NCBI GenBank assembly: GCA_008692225.1
Contig: VICG01000002.1
Span: forward strand, 3,019,001 to 3,083,000
Source: Monilinia fructicola
Taxonomy: Eukaryota; Ascomycota; Leotiomycetes; Helotiales; Sclerotiniaceae
Direction: 5' to 3'
DNA length: 64,000 nt
The number at the start of each line of letters is the position of its first letter. The stretch's first letter is position 1. A program made the translations under genes and the position numbers. The notes beneath the pieces are model-generated. The model worked only from the letters and a program-made list of their open reading frames with translations. It searched no databases and was not told the DNA's origin. Below are positions 48,594 to 61,048 of this stretch, in pieces.

Positions 48594-49214
48594 GATGAAA
48601 AGGAAGCGGATGCAAAGAAAGAAGCTGCATAAGCAGAGCCAAAAGTAAAGGTCGGGGCCCTAGATTATTGGGAAACAGGATATTTGACTATCAAATCTTT
48701 CTGGTGTTTTGTTAGGGTTTGCGAGGCGTGCTAAGTCATATATATAGATGGCGGGTTATTAAATTAGGAAGGGTATCGGTGCGGGGGGACAGAATTTTGC
48801 ATATACGTCAATACTTGTATCAAAAGGATGAACGAATATCTATGAATCAAATTTTATCTATTTCATCCCCTCCATCCCCTTCATCCATTGTGTTCCGGGG
48901 GAATAATCATGACCCAACACCGGGGTATGTATCTATCGGCACACGTGCTAAGCGAGCAAATCAGCTTTCCTACCCGGTACCTCAAACGACTAATTAATTC
49001 AACCCCTTAGACCTTTTCCATCTCATCTACTCGCAAAGCATACGCGCCCAATCATCGATCGCTATCATCCTAATTCTCATCTTCATCGTCATCCCAACAC
49101 CCAAATCATCATCATCATTCACCGCACTTATTGCTCGTCCGTCTTCGAGGTATCCCCCTATCTATCTACCTCCCTACCTCCCTACCTCCCCATCTATCCA
49201 CCTATCCTTATATA

Positions 49215-49240
49215 CATACATACATACATACATACATACC
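49215..49240. repeat. CATA microsatellite
   Basis: Six CATA units after CTCCCTAC repeats. Confidence 0.85.
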
Positions 49241-49499
49241 CCCTTTGCATTCTGCCTCATTTGTTATTTAGGGGTCCGGCTTTGTTTGGCGTCTAGCGTT
49301 TTTTTTTTTCTTTTTTTTTTTAATCTCGGACTGCCTCTAGTGCGTGGATGGGTTGAGATTTGGAGGAAAGAGAGGGGAGGCATGCTTTGTTTCTTGGCTG
49401 CGTGTTACTTTCGTCTGTTTTGATCCCGAGGATTGGGGTTTTGGAGCGAGGAGTGGGTGGGTGGGTGGGTTGGATTGGGGATGGGTTGGCAGGTGCGTG

Positions 49500-49502
49500 G
49501 GC

Positions 49503-49540
<38 letters not shown>

Positions 49541-49785
49541 CGATCGGAAGGAAGGGGGGAGGGAGGGAGGGAGGGAGGGAAACAGGAAGGATCTCTCTTC
49601 TATATGGTTGGATTGGGTGTTGTTTGTTTGTTTGTTTGTTTGTTCGGGGGAACATATCTTTGTCGATTGGGTGAGCGTGGGTTTATGGGGAGGATGGGAG
49701 TGTGAATTTGATGTGATCGAGGGGTGGGGCGTATGGATGGATGGATGGATGGATGGATGGATGGTTGGTTGGTTGGTTGGTGGGT
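49500..49785. repeat. Cluster of microsatellites (GTGTAT, GGGA, GTTT, GGAT, GGTT)
   Basis: Five different simple repeats follow one another: GTGTAT near 49505-49540, GGGA near 49556-49581, GTTT near 49619-49642, GGAT near 49734-49763 and GGTT near 49763-49780. The strand is G/T biased throughout. Confidence 0.9.
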
Positions 49786-52700
49786 TGGTGGTTATGTAAG
49801 ATGGAGAGATGGGGTAGGATTCATGACTAATGAGGCTACAGATGCACCGATGAGGATGAAGCTGTTTGAGATGGTGAGGTTGAGGTTGAGGTTGAGGGTT
49901 AGTTGGTTTGATAGATTGTATATGGATGGTGTGCTTATCACGGGGGGTGGGGGGGGGGACTTTGCTGGTATTTGAAGGGTCAAGTTCCCTTAGGTCGCTT
50001 CCGCTCGAATGTCCAGTTTCGAATTGACATGTTTGTTATATCGAAGAAAAAGCCAAGATAGAAATAAAAGAAGGCCTCCACGGCAGTGGCCCTCGGAGAG
50101 CCAGCGGAGCGTCTTTGGGGTTGTGCTAGGTCCGTGTGGGTGTGCGGAATCTATGGAGGGGGTTGAGGGAGGTGGGAACCTATGTTTAGGAATCAGGAAT
50201 TGGTGGGGTGCATGTTTGTACTTTTAAATCTGCACGCGAGCGTTTATCTCTTGTTGGGGATTTGGAGTGCACGAATTATTGGATTCTTGAGATAGTTGAT
50301 CGCGTGGGATATATCATTGAAGAATGAGTGTTGATTAATCATGGAGGAATATCGGAAGTGGGCATGTTGTATAATTTTACGAGGAGATCGGGATACAGAT
50401 CATCATCACCTTGCGAAATTGCGGTGGATAGCTTCATTACTTGGTGTAATTAATACTACTACCCTTAGACTTCCTTTGTGATTCTAGTCATCTGAAAGTT
50501 GCTCATACAAGTAGAGCTAATTACTAGTAGTGCCAATAGTACTATTCAAGCGCCCTTCCATTCTTCACTAGGATTTCGCCATGGAGTAATAAGTCGGAAG
50601 AAAATTGATACCATAAAATTGAGCAAATTGCAATGAGATATTACCACTAGATCATTGCAAAACGGTTTATTGGTATTGTGTTTGGGTAATATATCATGAA
50701 AATCGATCCTCCTCTCGTGAAGAACTGATGACGAAATAGCCGAGCCCTCGCCATTTCTGCATTTGTAATCAAGAAGTGGCAATCATAACTTGGGAAGATA
50801 TTTTCGAGGATGTTGGTGATAGGCCTTTAACTTGGATCTGCTCTTCTCTCTGCTCTGCTCCGCAAACCATACAGAAGCCGTGACTATATCTGACCGCATT
50901 GGAATAATATTCCGACGCGTTCTTCTGGACAGAGTGTGGAGTACAGTCGAGCCATGAGCATAATTGCCGGAGGGAGTTGCTGAGTTTTTTGATTGGGTTA
51001 TGATGAAGATGATATTCTGTATATTTATTCTTATACTTGAGATGTATTGTGAACATAATTTGGGTGAGGGATCGATGGGCTTCTACACAGAAGCATACAT
51101 GCATTCCAAAACTCCTGGTATTCGATCCAAGTCTAGACATGAAGTTTGACGAATAATGAATCATATCAATCGATTTTAGTATTCTCTGTTTTTTTGTAGG
51201 CGCAAAGAGCTAATCTATCTATCTGATCCCAATACTCGAGTAGACTGGCTAATTACATCTCGATATAATGAAGATATGCTAGCTGCAAGTCTACTAAGCA
51301 GCAGATTAAACTTTTGACGGCCACAAAACATCGTAAGCCTCTATTTGACATCGTTTCTTCACATTTTCAGATTTCAGATTAGAACGCTCTATTGCCTAAC
51401 TTCTACTTCTGAGATTAGATCTTCTCGACCCCGAATCTCAAGTTGCAATATCTAATCCTCTATCCCCGATTTTTCACGCAAACTTCTCTTGAGTGATATT
51501 CTTCAAGTAAGAACACCCCGTTCTCCAGTCTGATTTATGGTGAATAGCCCTCTCGATCGAAACTTCTAGATATTACCCCATCTCGAGTTCTAGTCCATAT
51601 CTTAATCTCGCTTGCTAATTCTCTCCAATCCAATAATGGAAATATTCCAGCGCGCAACGGGTAAATAAATAGATGAGAGCCCATTAATATTTATCGTGCT
51701 AATTCTTCTAAACCAGACTTCCTCCCTTCAATACGGCAGATCAGATGAATTGCTCCAAACAAGAACTTTTCCAAATAGCAGGAGCGATTCGGGAACTGTA
51801 AAATCATCCCTGAGAAGACCAATTTGCCAATGACCTAGAGAAACCGAGAAACGAAACCCGTCTTCGTAGAACGAGTCTTTGATGATTCAAGATACACCCG
51901 AAATCGAAAGGTGAGTTTCAATTAGAAGCTCTTCGTTGTCTAAGAAACGTTGGAGTATGCAATAACAGCGGATCTACTCTATCTACCCTGGGCCCAAATC
52001 CACCAAATTTTTCTTACGCTGCATGCTATTGAGCTATTGGACGTTCAATATTGTCGTCTTGTTTACCACTTATCGTGTGATTCGATCTATTGGTGATCGA
52101 AGCCATGACTCAAAGATGCCGGCATTTTCTATCTCTCCCATGTCTCCTATCTCAACATCTTCCCGGCATTGGAGACTACCCATTCTACTCTCACTCCATA
52201 TCGTCTCTGGTATTCCCTCAAGCGCCACTTCCAACGTCACGATTCAAATGCGCATTCATCTCTTGTTGATGCTTGAATTCTTCCCAAAAGCGAATGTTTG
52301 CTCACACCAACTAACTTCTGCTAGTATTCTTCAAACTCAATATTGGTTAATTACGGATGAAAGAATTTTAGACTTAGTTCCTAGCGCAGCATATTTCGAA
52401 TTTTTCCTCCAAAGCCATAGTTTGGAGTATCCGTTCTGAATGTACTCGTCTTCACTACATATCTTTATGGGAGAACAATAGAACTCCAGCTAGAGACTTT
52501 TGTCTCAATACGTTCATTCTGATCACTCTAGGATATTCTGGGCCAGCATGTTGGGGATTCAACCATTGATTTGTGACTATATGTGTAATATTACCCATTT
52601 CTGATACACCTTTCAAGGGAGAACGAACAAGTTCGAGTAGGTAGGTAAACTCGTGCTGAAAAAGATGCCTGTATACAAGGGTATGAATCTTGAGTCTGCT

Positions 52701-55700
52701 TGAGCATTGTGATAAACAAACGACTGTCAGCTATGAGAAACTCCCCTTGCTATTATGAGGACATCCTTCCATGGGACTAACTGCACGAACCCACATGCTG
52801 GCCGCGATAACCTCTTATAATAGACTACACTTGTGAACTAACAAGAAGGAGCGTGTTTGCGTGTCAATCTAACCACTGGGGATAATATTTACTTTGAAAC
52901 ATCTCAGCCGCCACCAACAACTGAAATTCCCGAAGTTCACGCCAGATTGACATGAGAGATGTTTGCTCATATATCTAGGATCGGGTTGGGCTAAGACAAG
53001 AGCCGCTTTAGCTTGGAAGCTAGTCGGTTGCTCTATCAGAACTCTTGTGTTTGCTCATTCACTTGCGGGCCATTGAACTAGACTCTGTGAACGAGTGACA
53101 CTACGACATATGACCGAGTGGAATACACCTCAGACCTACTGGTATATATCCCAGTATAGAAACACCCTCGGAGCTGTGGCCACAGCCTCTCCCTAATTGA
53201 TACGAAGAGCTAGAAAGGACTGCTCAAGAGCTGGGTCTGACACCGGTGCTAGCGAACATGAGAATACGGAAGCGACCTAAAGGAACCCATAACATTACAT
53301 GAGTCGTCAAGGGCAAACTGATATCAAGCATGTATATCATGATGAGTAGTTAAAACGAGGCGAGCATAGAGGTCTCGTCGGGAAATTGCAACAAATTCCT
53401 CAATTAGACGTACCATTCAACAGGCGAAAGAAATTCAGTAGATTTTGGACGTAGCAGTACCAATGTCATTCTAGGTGTGCAACTACGATGTTTTAGCAAG
53501 GAGAAGAGGTATGGGATGACTAAAAGAGTGTATGGTTTTACTGACGGCTCGTAAGGAGATTGCCAGGGCTGTGGGAAATGAAAGGCAATAATGCATATAG
53601 CTTTGCATATGGCTTAGTTAATAGAAGTTTTACGAAATGTAGTCTAATTAATGATAATCATGTTGGTCAGTTTGAAGAATTACACAATTTAGAGTAGTCA
53701 GTTAAAGGTGACTTGTAGATGCTGAGTAGACAAAGATATATGAAAATAGTCTAATAGTCCAAGGAGAGAGTAATGAGTAACAGGTATCTGTGCCAGATGT
53801 TGGCCTGCTTAAGTGCTACGACCAAAAGACCTTCTTTGTTACTCACGCATTTAAAGAGCATACATAAACACAGATAATTCACACAAGAGCCCAAAGTAAA
53901 CTGACTATAGGATTCTAGACCTAACAAGGAAGATGAGAGGTGCAACAAGACACTTTTGAGGTAGTGATTAAGACAACCAACCCAAGAAGCACAGGCATAT
54001 TCAACCAGAAATGCAAAAAAAGAACTGTTTATGGAAAGAGCAATTATCAAAAAGAACTACTCGAACCTCGATCCATACACCCAAAGCTGACTGAGCAATA
54101 CTCAATATTAGCATTATCAATCCTACTCCATCATCCCCGCGAAACACAAGACTGAAGTGGTACCTGCCCAAACACTTGGCATAAATACCACCTCGTACAC
54201 ATCAACGAATAAGAATCCATCCACTCATACATGCGCCAACACTACATCGCGCTCTGGGGGCCCAAATCCCAGGAGCCAGGAGCTCACCCGTAGGCACCAT
54301 CAATACAAGGACGCGCCAGCCCTACAAGCCCCACCACCCCAACACCCACGAAATTGCGCATCTCAGGATGCAACACTTGCAAATCGCACACGCACGTTAT
54401 CTACCACACGGCACGGTACACAGCATCCAGGAAACCCCACGGCCGAAAGCCACCATCCCATCCCATCCCCGGACCACCGACCCCGGCATCCCAGCACCCA
54501 AGCCCACTAACACAATAGGAAATTCCCGAGCGAAATGCGATTGTGCAACAAAAGGCTGCGTCGACGATGATTTCATGGTAGAATGCCTGAACATCGCGAT
54601 GCTGAGAAGGGTCGTTCCGACTCGTTCGCGAAACGCTGTTTGGTCGAGCGTGAGGAGGGAGTGAGGGGAAGGGTGCTTTTGGTGATGAGGCTAATGAGGC
54701 TAGTTCGAACGGTTGGTGGGCGATTCGCGAAAGGGCATTGGCGTTGGGGCCGAGATAAAAATAGATGTGGGGAAGCGCGTGGCTTGATATTTGATATCTG
54801 GAGTAGAAGAAGTACCTGCGTTGTCAATTGGGATAGATGGCACCTAACAGAAGAAGGGATGGCGGGAAAGCGGAAGTAGGGAGGGCTAATTTGAGATGCT
54901 GAGTCTTTATATATAGATGGGATGGATTAGCGAGAGAGTAATTGGGGTTCAGTATTGGATACTATGGAAGCGATGTAGTTACTAGCTATCATCTATCCAT
55001 TCATACTTTTGCCTCGCTGAAGACACAAGGTGCCTTCTTATCTGAACATCATTTACTAGGTAGGGAAAGTCAATCCTGACATAAAAGTTCGATCATCATT
55101 GTTTACCGACATCAAACAGCAAGCCCAAAAAGCAAGGACAGGGACAACAAATCTCGGCATGCATTCCCCACATCTAAGAGCTTGTCTTTTCTACCTTCTA
55201 ATTAGATGATCAATTATTATTCTATTTATGGCTAAAGCCTCATACAATAATCATATTTTTTGGGACTTCCTTCTGTCAAAAAGTCTAATAACATTTTACT
55301 TCTTCATCTGTGCATATCGTACAAACAACCAATTAGTCAACCATATCTATTCAAATTAGAGATTTAAAAATAGTCTAAATAAGACTTTCTAATTGCATAT
55401 TACACCTCTCATGCCAAAGCAGCATACTATACGGATCTTGGACGGTGAGGCAGTTCCAGGGTGTTGTAAGAGCTGTAATCGGACAGTTGATTGGTCTTAT
55501 CCTCATAATTAGATCATATACTTCACACATCGAAGAGCAAAAAGTAAGATGGACTGGGAGAGAAACAGCATTAATGCAACTAAATGTTTTATGTTATTTC
55601 AATGCTACTTTATCATACAAACCCCGAGCCAAAGAGAGAAACCAAATGGACCATCCCAACCATACCGTTCATAGTCCCATCTGAACGCCCTAGTAAGCAA

Positions 55701-55888
55701 AAACGAAAATGTTCAGCGCGAGATCCCAGCGCTATCATCGATCCATGTGTGCCTGATTGCAGATACGAAACAGAGAAGACCGCAAAAAGACTTTGAAAAA
55801 CACCCGCACGCACACGAATACTGAAGAGAATCGCAAATCCATACCAGAAGAACATCCCGAATGACTGTCTTCAAGGTAATTAAAGAAA

Positions 55889-57413
55889 TCAAGCTTTGAT
55901 TTTCTTGGGGCGTCCACGACCAGCGGAAGCTGGGGTACCAGCATCATCTTCTGACTTTCTCTTCTTGCTGTTAGGGGTGGCAGTTGCTGGACTTGCCGCC
56001 TCTTTAGCAGGCCTTCCTCTCTTCTTTGCTGAGCCTGGGCAGCCTTTTTGAAGCAGTGGCAGCATTATCACCTTCGACAGCAATCTTGGCTGGTCTTCCT
56101 CTCTTTCCTGGGGTCTTGGTTTCAACTGTAGCAGTTGAAGCCTTTATTTTGGGAGATTTAGGAGCCTTCTCGGCTTTGGGGGCAGGAACCTTTGGCTCCC
56201 TTAGCGGGTTTAGGCGCAGGCTTGGGCTTGACAATGCCACTCGCAGGTCTACCACGACCACGTCCAGATGGGGGAGGCTTAACCTTCTTCTCACTATCGG
56301 GTTTAGCTGGGCGACCACGACCACGACCGCTGGGGGCAGGTTTCTCCTTTGGTACAAGAACCGGCTCTGTCTCCTTGATAATGACAAAGGCAACCTTCTC
56401 AATTTGAAGAGGATTAACACGAAGGCGAGCAGCTAATGTCTTTGCAGCAGTATGAACCTTTTGAAACTCGGCAACACTGTATTTTGGTGTTGGTTTGTGT
56501 TCTCCATCATTGACAAGCCATTTGAAAACTTCATCACTGAAGAATGTCACATGCTCTGGATCATAGACAGAGAGGATGAGAGAGGCGGTGGCAGGCCCAA
56601 TGCCCATCAATGGCTCCTTAAGCTTGCTGATAACAACATCAATTTCGGTAGGATGAGCTTTATAGTGAGCAAAGGCATCCTTAGTAGCAGCCTCGACGGT
56701 CTCATCAGTGTTCTTGGCAACTTTCTTCAAAAAACCTGGACGATAAGCACCATGTCGACTAAAATGATAATTAGTATCGAAATAAACCCAAATAATATTG
56801 AATAGTAGATTGAAGCATAGCCAATAATAAAAGCAAGACAAATAATTTTTCTTGTTTTTTTCGGTGTGGTAGGAAAGTAAGAGACCCCGAGAAGCCGAAC
56901 TCTAGATAGACAAATACAGGTATACAACTTGCAAAACAAGTTTGATCACGAAAGAAAAAAAGAAAACATTTTGAAAACAACAAAAATCATAGAAAAAATA
57001 TGAATGGAATAAACTTACAGCTTCCATTCCACCAACTTCAAGATATCATCAGTAGTGAAAGTATTTGATCCATCCTTGAATCTTGCTGGCGCCTCAACGT
57101 ATCTGAATTTATCAAGCTCTTGAAGAGGAGTAACACCATCCTTTGCTACAATAGCAAAAAACAAATAAAATTAACAACGCGATCTTTTGTCAACAAGAAG
57201 AGAAGAAGAGAACTTACCATCTTTTGAATATTTATTGAGTATAGCAGGATATCTTGCCAAAGTTTGAGAAAACTCCGAAAGAGTAATATCTTTTGGTGAA
57301 GACATATTAGTATTCGATTTTTGAGCTTCCTCTCCTTCAAAATGACTCAAATCCAACGATTTTTTTGGAGTTCTGAATAGAGGGTTGAGAGAATTTGAAA
57401 TGGTACGGAGCAT
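55889..57413 (-). CDS. AT-hook protein with helix-hairpin-helix-like core (three probable indels)
   Basis: About 395 residues from MLRTISNSLN, or 361 from MSSPKDITLSEFSQ (57305), the more likely start. The conserved core VTPLQELDKFRYVEAPARF, DDILKLVEWKLRHGAYRPGF and LKEPLMGIGPATASLILSVY resembles a DNA-glycosylase-type HhH hairpin (GIGPATAS). The tail is Lys/Pro/Ala-rich with five AT-hook cores: two GRGRGRPA, then GKRGRPAK, KKRGRPAK and AGRGRPKK. AT-hooks bind the minor groove of AT-rich DNA, so a chromatin or repair role is plausible; no catalytic residues can be assigned. Introns: 57146-57217 and a long AT-rich one at 56759-57018 (260 bp). Frame breaks: CCC 56199-56201 (extra), TTTTT 56045-56049 (one missing) and TTT 56025-56027 (one missing). 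Confidence 0.8.
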
Positions 57414-58640
57414 TCAAGAAAGATTTCGATGATTTGTGGGAAAAATTGATGGAAGTTTTATTTTTGGTAAATAAAGTAGAAAGAGAAGAAGAGAAGTGAG
57501 AAGGAGAAGGGGAAGGGGAAGGGGAGATGAATGCGCGACGCGACTTGAATTTATGTTATGGGGAAAATGTTAATTGCTGTTTTAGGTTTAGTTAGTGATT
57601 AGAATGAATAAAATGGGGGTCACACAAGCTGAGCTAATTATATAAGTAGGCGAGTTAAATTAATCAATAATAAATTATTTTAATCAATAGATAAATAGAT
57701 GAATGACTAAGTATATATCTTATAATATTAATAATATTAATAATATTAATAATATTAATAATATTTATAATAGGTATAATAACTTTGATTATAATAATCT
57801 AGTAATAATAAACTAGTAATAATAACTATCTAGATAATTATAGTAATAAGAACAATGATAATAATAATAACAACCTTAGAACTAATAATAATCATTAAAA
57901 GTAGCTAGTAGCCGTGGTATCTAGAGATGATGACTAATACTATAGCTAATATGGATTAGCGCGGATCACCTCGATTATATACAGAGTATATTACATCGTT
58001 AACAAATAAAACCTTTATACTAATAATATTATATTATATTATATATATATATTAGATACCTAGGTAGTTAAGCTAATATATACTATATTCTTTCTTATAA
58101 TTTCATTCTCTATTATCTATATATTAGATACCTAGGTAGTTAAGCTAATATATACTATATTCTTTCTTATAATTTCATTCTCTATTATCTATATAATATT
58201 TAACCTCTTTTTATAACCTTGATAATACTAACGATAATAATAATAATAATAATAACTTACATCTTATTATCCAAATAGATATTTAAATAGAAAAGAATAT
58301 AAGGATATAATCTACTCTCTCTCTCTCTCTCTATCTATCTATCTACCTCCAGGGCTATATCCATGGATACCTACCTACCTATCTAGCCCTGGAGTATCCT
58401 TTTACTGTATTTTCTTCAGGAAAAATGAAGTGCCTTAATATCTAGGTAGTAACAATCTAGTTCCAGAACTTCTTCATCTTTTCATCTTGCGCTTTTTTTT
58501 ACTCCGTACACTTTTCCATCTTCTCACCTTCTTTTCTTCTAATCTACGTGGACATATCTAATCTACATAATCAAATCGATTTGGAACCCTTTAAACACTT
58601 TAATAACTTCTTTCTCCTCATCCAATAACATCCTTTCAAG
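57414..58640. other. Divergent intergenic region, AT-rich
   Basis: Lies between the AT-hook gene (-) and the zinc-protein gene (+). Strongly AT-rich, with ATAATATTAATA and TAATAATAA runs near 57720-57900, an exact 72-bp tandem duplication, CT and CTAT microsatellites near 58315-58345, and a CT-rich leader before the start at 58641. Confidence 0.6.
58049..58192. repeat. Exact 72-bp tandem duplication
   Basis: Two adjacent copies (about 58049-58120 and 58121-58192), each starting ATATTAGATACCTAGGTAG and ending TATTATCTAT, with no difference seen. Perfect identity in AT-rich DNA implies a recent event or an assembly artefact. Confidence 0.9.
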
Positions 58641-59333
58641 ATGGGAGGAGGCAACGTAAGTTTGATCTATTTATCCTCATTACCTCCCTTTGCTTTTTCT
58701 TCTGCTTTTGTTCTCTCTGCATTTGCAGTCGATCATGCGGTCGGTCAAACCGAACAAGGACACATTCTCCACCTCAACCACTCAACCCAGTTTTCGACCA
58801 CGATCGATAATCTATGATCTATGATCGTCGCATTCGCATGTAAATCATGGGACCTGACCTCTTCACAGGGCGCAAAAGCAGCTTCCAAGCGTGCACGCAA
58901 TCAAAAAGATGCTGAGAAGGGTGTCGCAAAGTCGCAACTAAAGGTCAACGAGTCGGCAAAGGATATTCAATGCGATGTTTGCAAGACCACATTCTTGAAG
59001 ACGACCAGACTTCCAGCGTGAGTATTCTCCTCCACCTTTGACTCTTGATATCTACGACTTGGCACAATCGACCATCTGAAAGAAGGGTCCGCATGTTTCC
59101 TGGGCATCATGCGGATAGGGGAAGAAGGAACAAGTGGAGAGAGTTCTGGGAGACCCGCAGACACTCTTTCTCCGCTTGGAAACAACAAGCCCAATGCAAA
59201 TCAAATGGGGACTAATATTGATATCCCATTTACCAGTCTTACCGAGCATGCCATGAACAAACATTCGAAAGGACCAGAGCTCTGCTTCCCGGCGTTTGTC
59301 GCACAACAAGCAGCAGCTCCTGCCAAGAAATAG
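58641..59333 (+). CDS. Small zinc-binding protein, At2g23090/4F5-like family
   Basis: 86 residues: MGGGN, then GAKAASKRARNQKDAEKG, AKSQLKVNESAKDIQCDVC, TTFLKTTRLPALTEHAMNKH and a short Ala-rich tail. The basic MGGGNG-KA-KR-RN start and single C-x2-C...H-x5-H finger are diagnostic of this conserved eukaryotic family, whose function is poorly defined; plant members are nuclear or cytosolic. The first exon is only 15 nt (58641-58655). The introns are long for this window: 58656-58868 and 59018-59236. No frame break. The gene is divergent from the AT-hook gene. Confidence 0.88.
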
Positions 59334-59763
59334 ATTCTCGACAGATCTTGGTGCCGACGCACCTTCGGATTTCGTACGATGCAGTGATGAAGGCACGATA
59401 TTTCACCGTTGGACAGAGGTGGTAGGCGAGGTTTCTGGGTTTCGATGATCTGAGGGTTGATATCAATTTGTGAAAGACGAGCGAGCGATTGGCGCATGGG
59501 AGGGAGAGATACAATGGCGTTTTACTAGCAGACTAGCTATTTTGGGCCAGAAAAAACCGCTTTATATCTACATATGCATGTGAAAATTTATCTTGGCCAG
59601 CAATGCTCACGAGACTCTTAGATATTAGAATGTGCTTGAGATATTGAAAGGACTGCTCGGGGATTTCAGGAAATACACCATTGGAATTCTCCGATGAACC
59701 TCAATTATTGGGAGGGTAGGCTTTTGGCTTGAGGACAAATACTTTGGATCTTTAGGCTTGGGT
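59334..59763. other. Intergenic region between convergent genes
   Basis: 3' flanks of the zinc-protein gene (+) and the dioxygenase (-). Nothing else seen; the minus-strand frames here are shadows. Confidence 0.5.
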
Positions 59764-61048
59764 TTAGCTTTCAGCGGGTGGAGTAACTGGCAAACTCTTT
59801 TGCCTCCTCTCCTCCTCCTGCTGTGCCCTTATGTCCGCCAGGATTTCGGGATACCATCTCTCTCCCACATCCACATGGCTCTTAATTCTATTTCTCAACG
59901 TCGCTTCCCCTAGTGTCTCTGCTTTTCCACCCCCTCTAAAAGTAAACTCAACATCATCCAACCTACCCCCCACGCTCTCCAGAACCTTCCTCCTCATCTC
60001 CCTAATCTCCTCCTTGATCTCCCCAATCCCCACCTCATTCAACTCCTCAAACCTCGTGCTTCCCCTCACGCCTTGGAAAAAGGGTATACTATACCTCGGA
60101 CCCCCTCCATACACCGGACTCAAAACCCTATGCGTAGTACTCATACAAACCCCCTTTGTGAGCGCCTCCATCCCCTGCCCAATAGCCACCACGACGGTCC
60201 CCGCAACCGGCGGACAATCAATCCACTCCCCCCTCAAATTCTGCGCCTGCAACCCCCTCTTGTCGCCCACCTGCAACAAGTACGACGTCAGCATGGAATC
60301 CTTGTGCGGGCCCACGCCCTGCCCCTGCTGTTCCGGCCGCAGGCCCAGCTCCTTCAGGTCCGGATACTTCACCACCTTCAGTTTGTGCTGTTGGTCCGCG
60401 TCGAAAAATCGCTCAAAGGCGTCGGCGGGGAGCCCGATCGCTTCGGCGATCAGGCTCGTGAAGAAGAGGGAGATTTCTCCCATCTGCGCGATGTAGCGCT
60501 CGAAGACGGGGCGGAAGTGGGGGAGGTGCGCGGGCGAGGGCCAGAGGTTGGGCGCGAGGAGGTTGTGGTAGAGGGGGTCGGTTGGGGAGGGGAGGGGGTG
60601 CGGCGTCGAGAGGTCGATCTGCTCGCGTTGATCTATGGCGAAGGCGGTGATTTCGGCGGAGAGGGGGGAGTAGCCGAGGAATGAGGGAGCGTTGACCATT
60701 TGGATTTTGGTTCTGGGTTGGGGGTTAGCAGGTTAGCAGGTTAGCAGGTTAGTGGGTTAGTGGGTTGGGTGTTTGGGTTGGTGGAATGGTTTGGTGAGGT
60801 CGGGGAAGAGGGTGTTCGTGTCGAGAAGAGAAAATAACGAGGATATACTTTTCCTCCAGAGGGATATCGAAGAACTTTACCCCTTCCTCCACAACATTAT
60901 CTATGAGTTCCTGAGCTATCCCAATGTTCTTCAGATACAAGAACCCCACTTCAAGTAATGCATGGCGCAGTTGGTCCAAGAATATAGGTTTAGTTTCTAC
61001 GGATCTGGCGAGAGAGAGGTCGAGAATTGGGATGTTAGTAAACGACAT
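59764..61048 (-). CDS. 2-oxoglutarate/Fe(II)-dependent dioxygenase, isopenicillin-N-synthase-like
   Basis: 382 residues, frame intact. The N-terminal DIOX_N domain is MSFTNIPILDLSLARSVETK, then HALLEVGFLYLKNIGIAQ and FFDIPLEEK. The core jelly-roll has the iron ligands H-x-D (VGPHKDSMLTSYLLQ) and distal His (STTHRVLSPVYGG), plus the 2-oxoglutarate Arg in PRYSIPFFQG. WIDCPPVAGTVVVAIGQGME is the typical strand between them. Family members hydroxylate or desaturate small molecules or gibberellin-like substrates; the substrate is not deducible. One intron at 60713-60848 (136 bp) holds a GGTTAGCA tandem repeat. The coding region is markedly GC-rich relative to its flanks. No biosynthetic core enzyme lies next to it in this window. 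Confidence 0.9.

Larger units (their letters stand above)
48594..55888. other. Gene-poor region, 7.3 kb
   Basis: No gene I can defend. It has many satellites between 49140 and 49800. Open frames at 50769-51164 (-), 52023-52439 (+) and 53751-54050 (-) have no motif. A distinctly GC-richer block at about 54150-54880 carries overlapping frames on both strands (for example 54573-54827 -, with a Ser/Arg/Leu-rich start, and 54368-54664 +). It could be a decayed or unrecognised gene. Confidence 0.5.

Noticed and set aside
49320..49799. Overlapping frames of 90-151 codons on both strands
   Set aside because: They lie over a chain of five microsatellites and G-rich sequence with no domain.
59831..60684. 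221- and 203-codon plus-strand frames
   Set aside because: Antisense shadows of the GC-rich dioxygenase exon, which has all its iron and 2-oxoglutarate ligands.
60716..60770. Telomere-like TTAGGG tract
   Set aside because: Units are GGTTAGCA/GGTTAGTG inside a spliced intron, not TTAGGG; similar words near 41570 are single and scattered.
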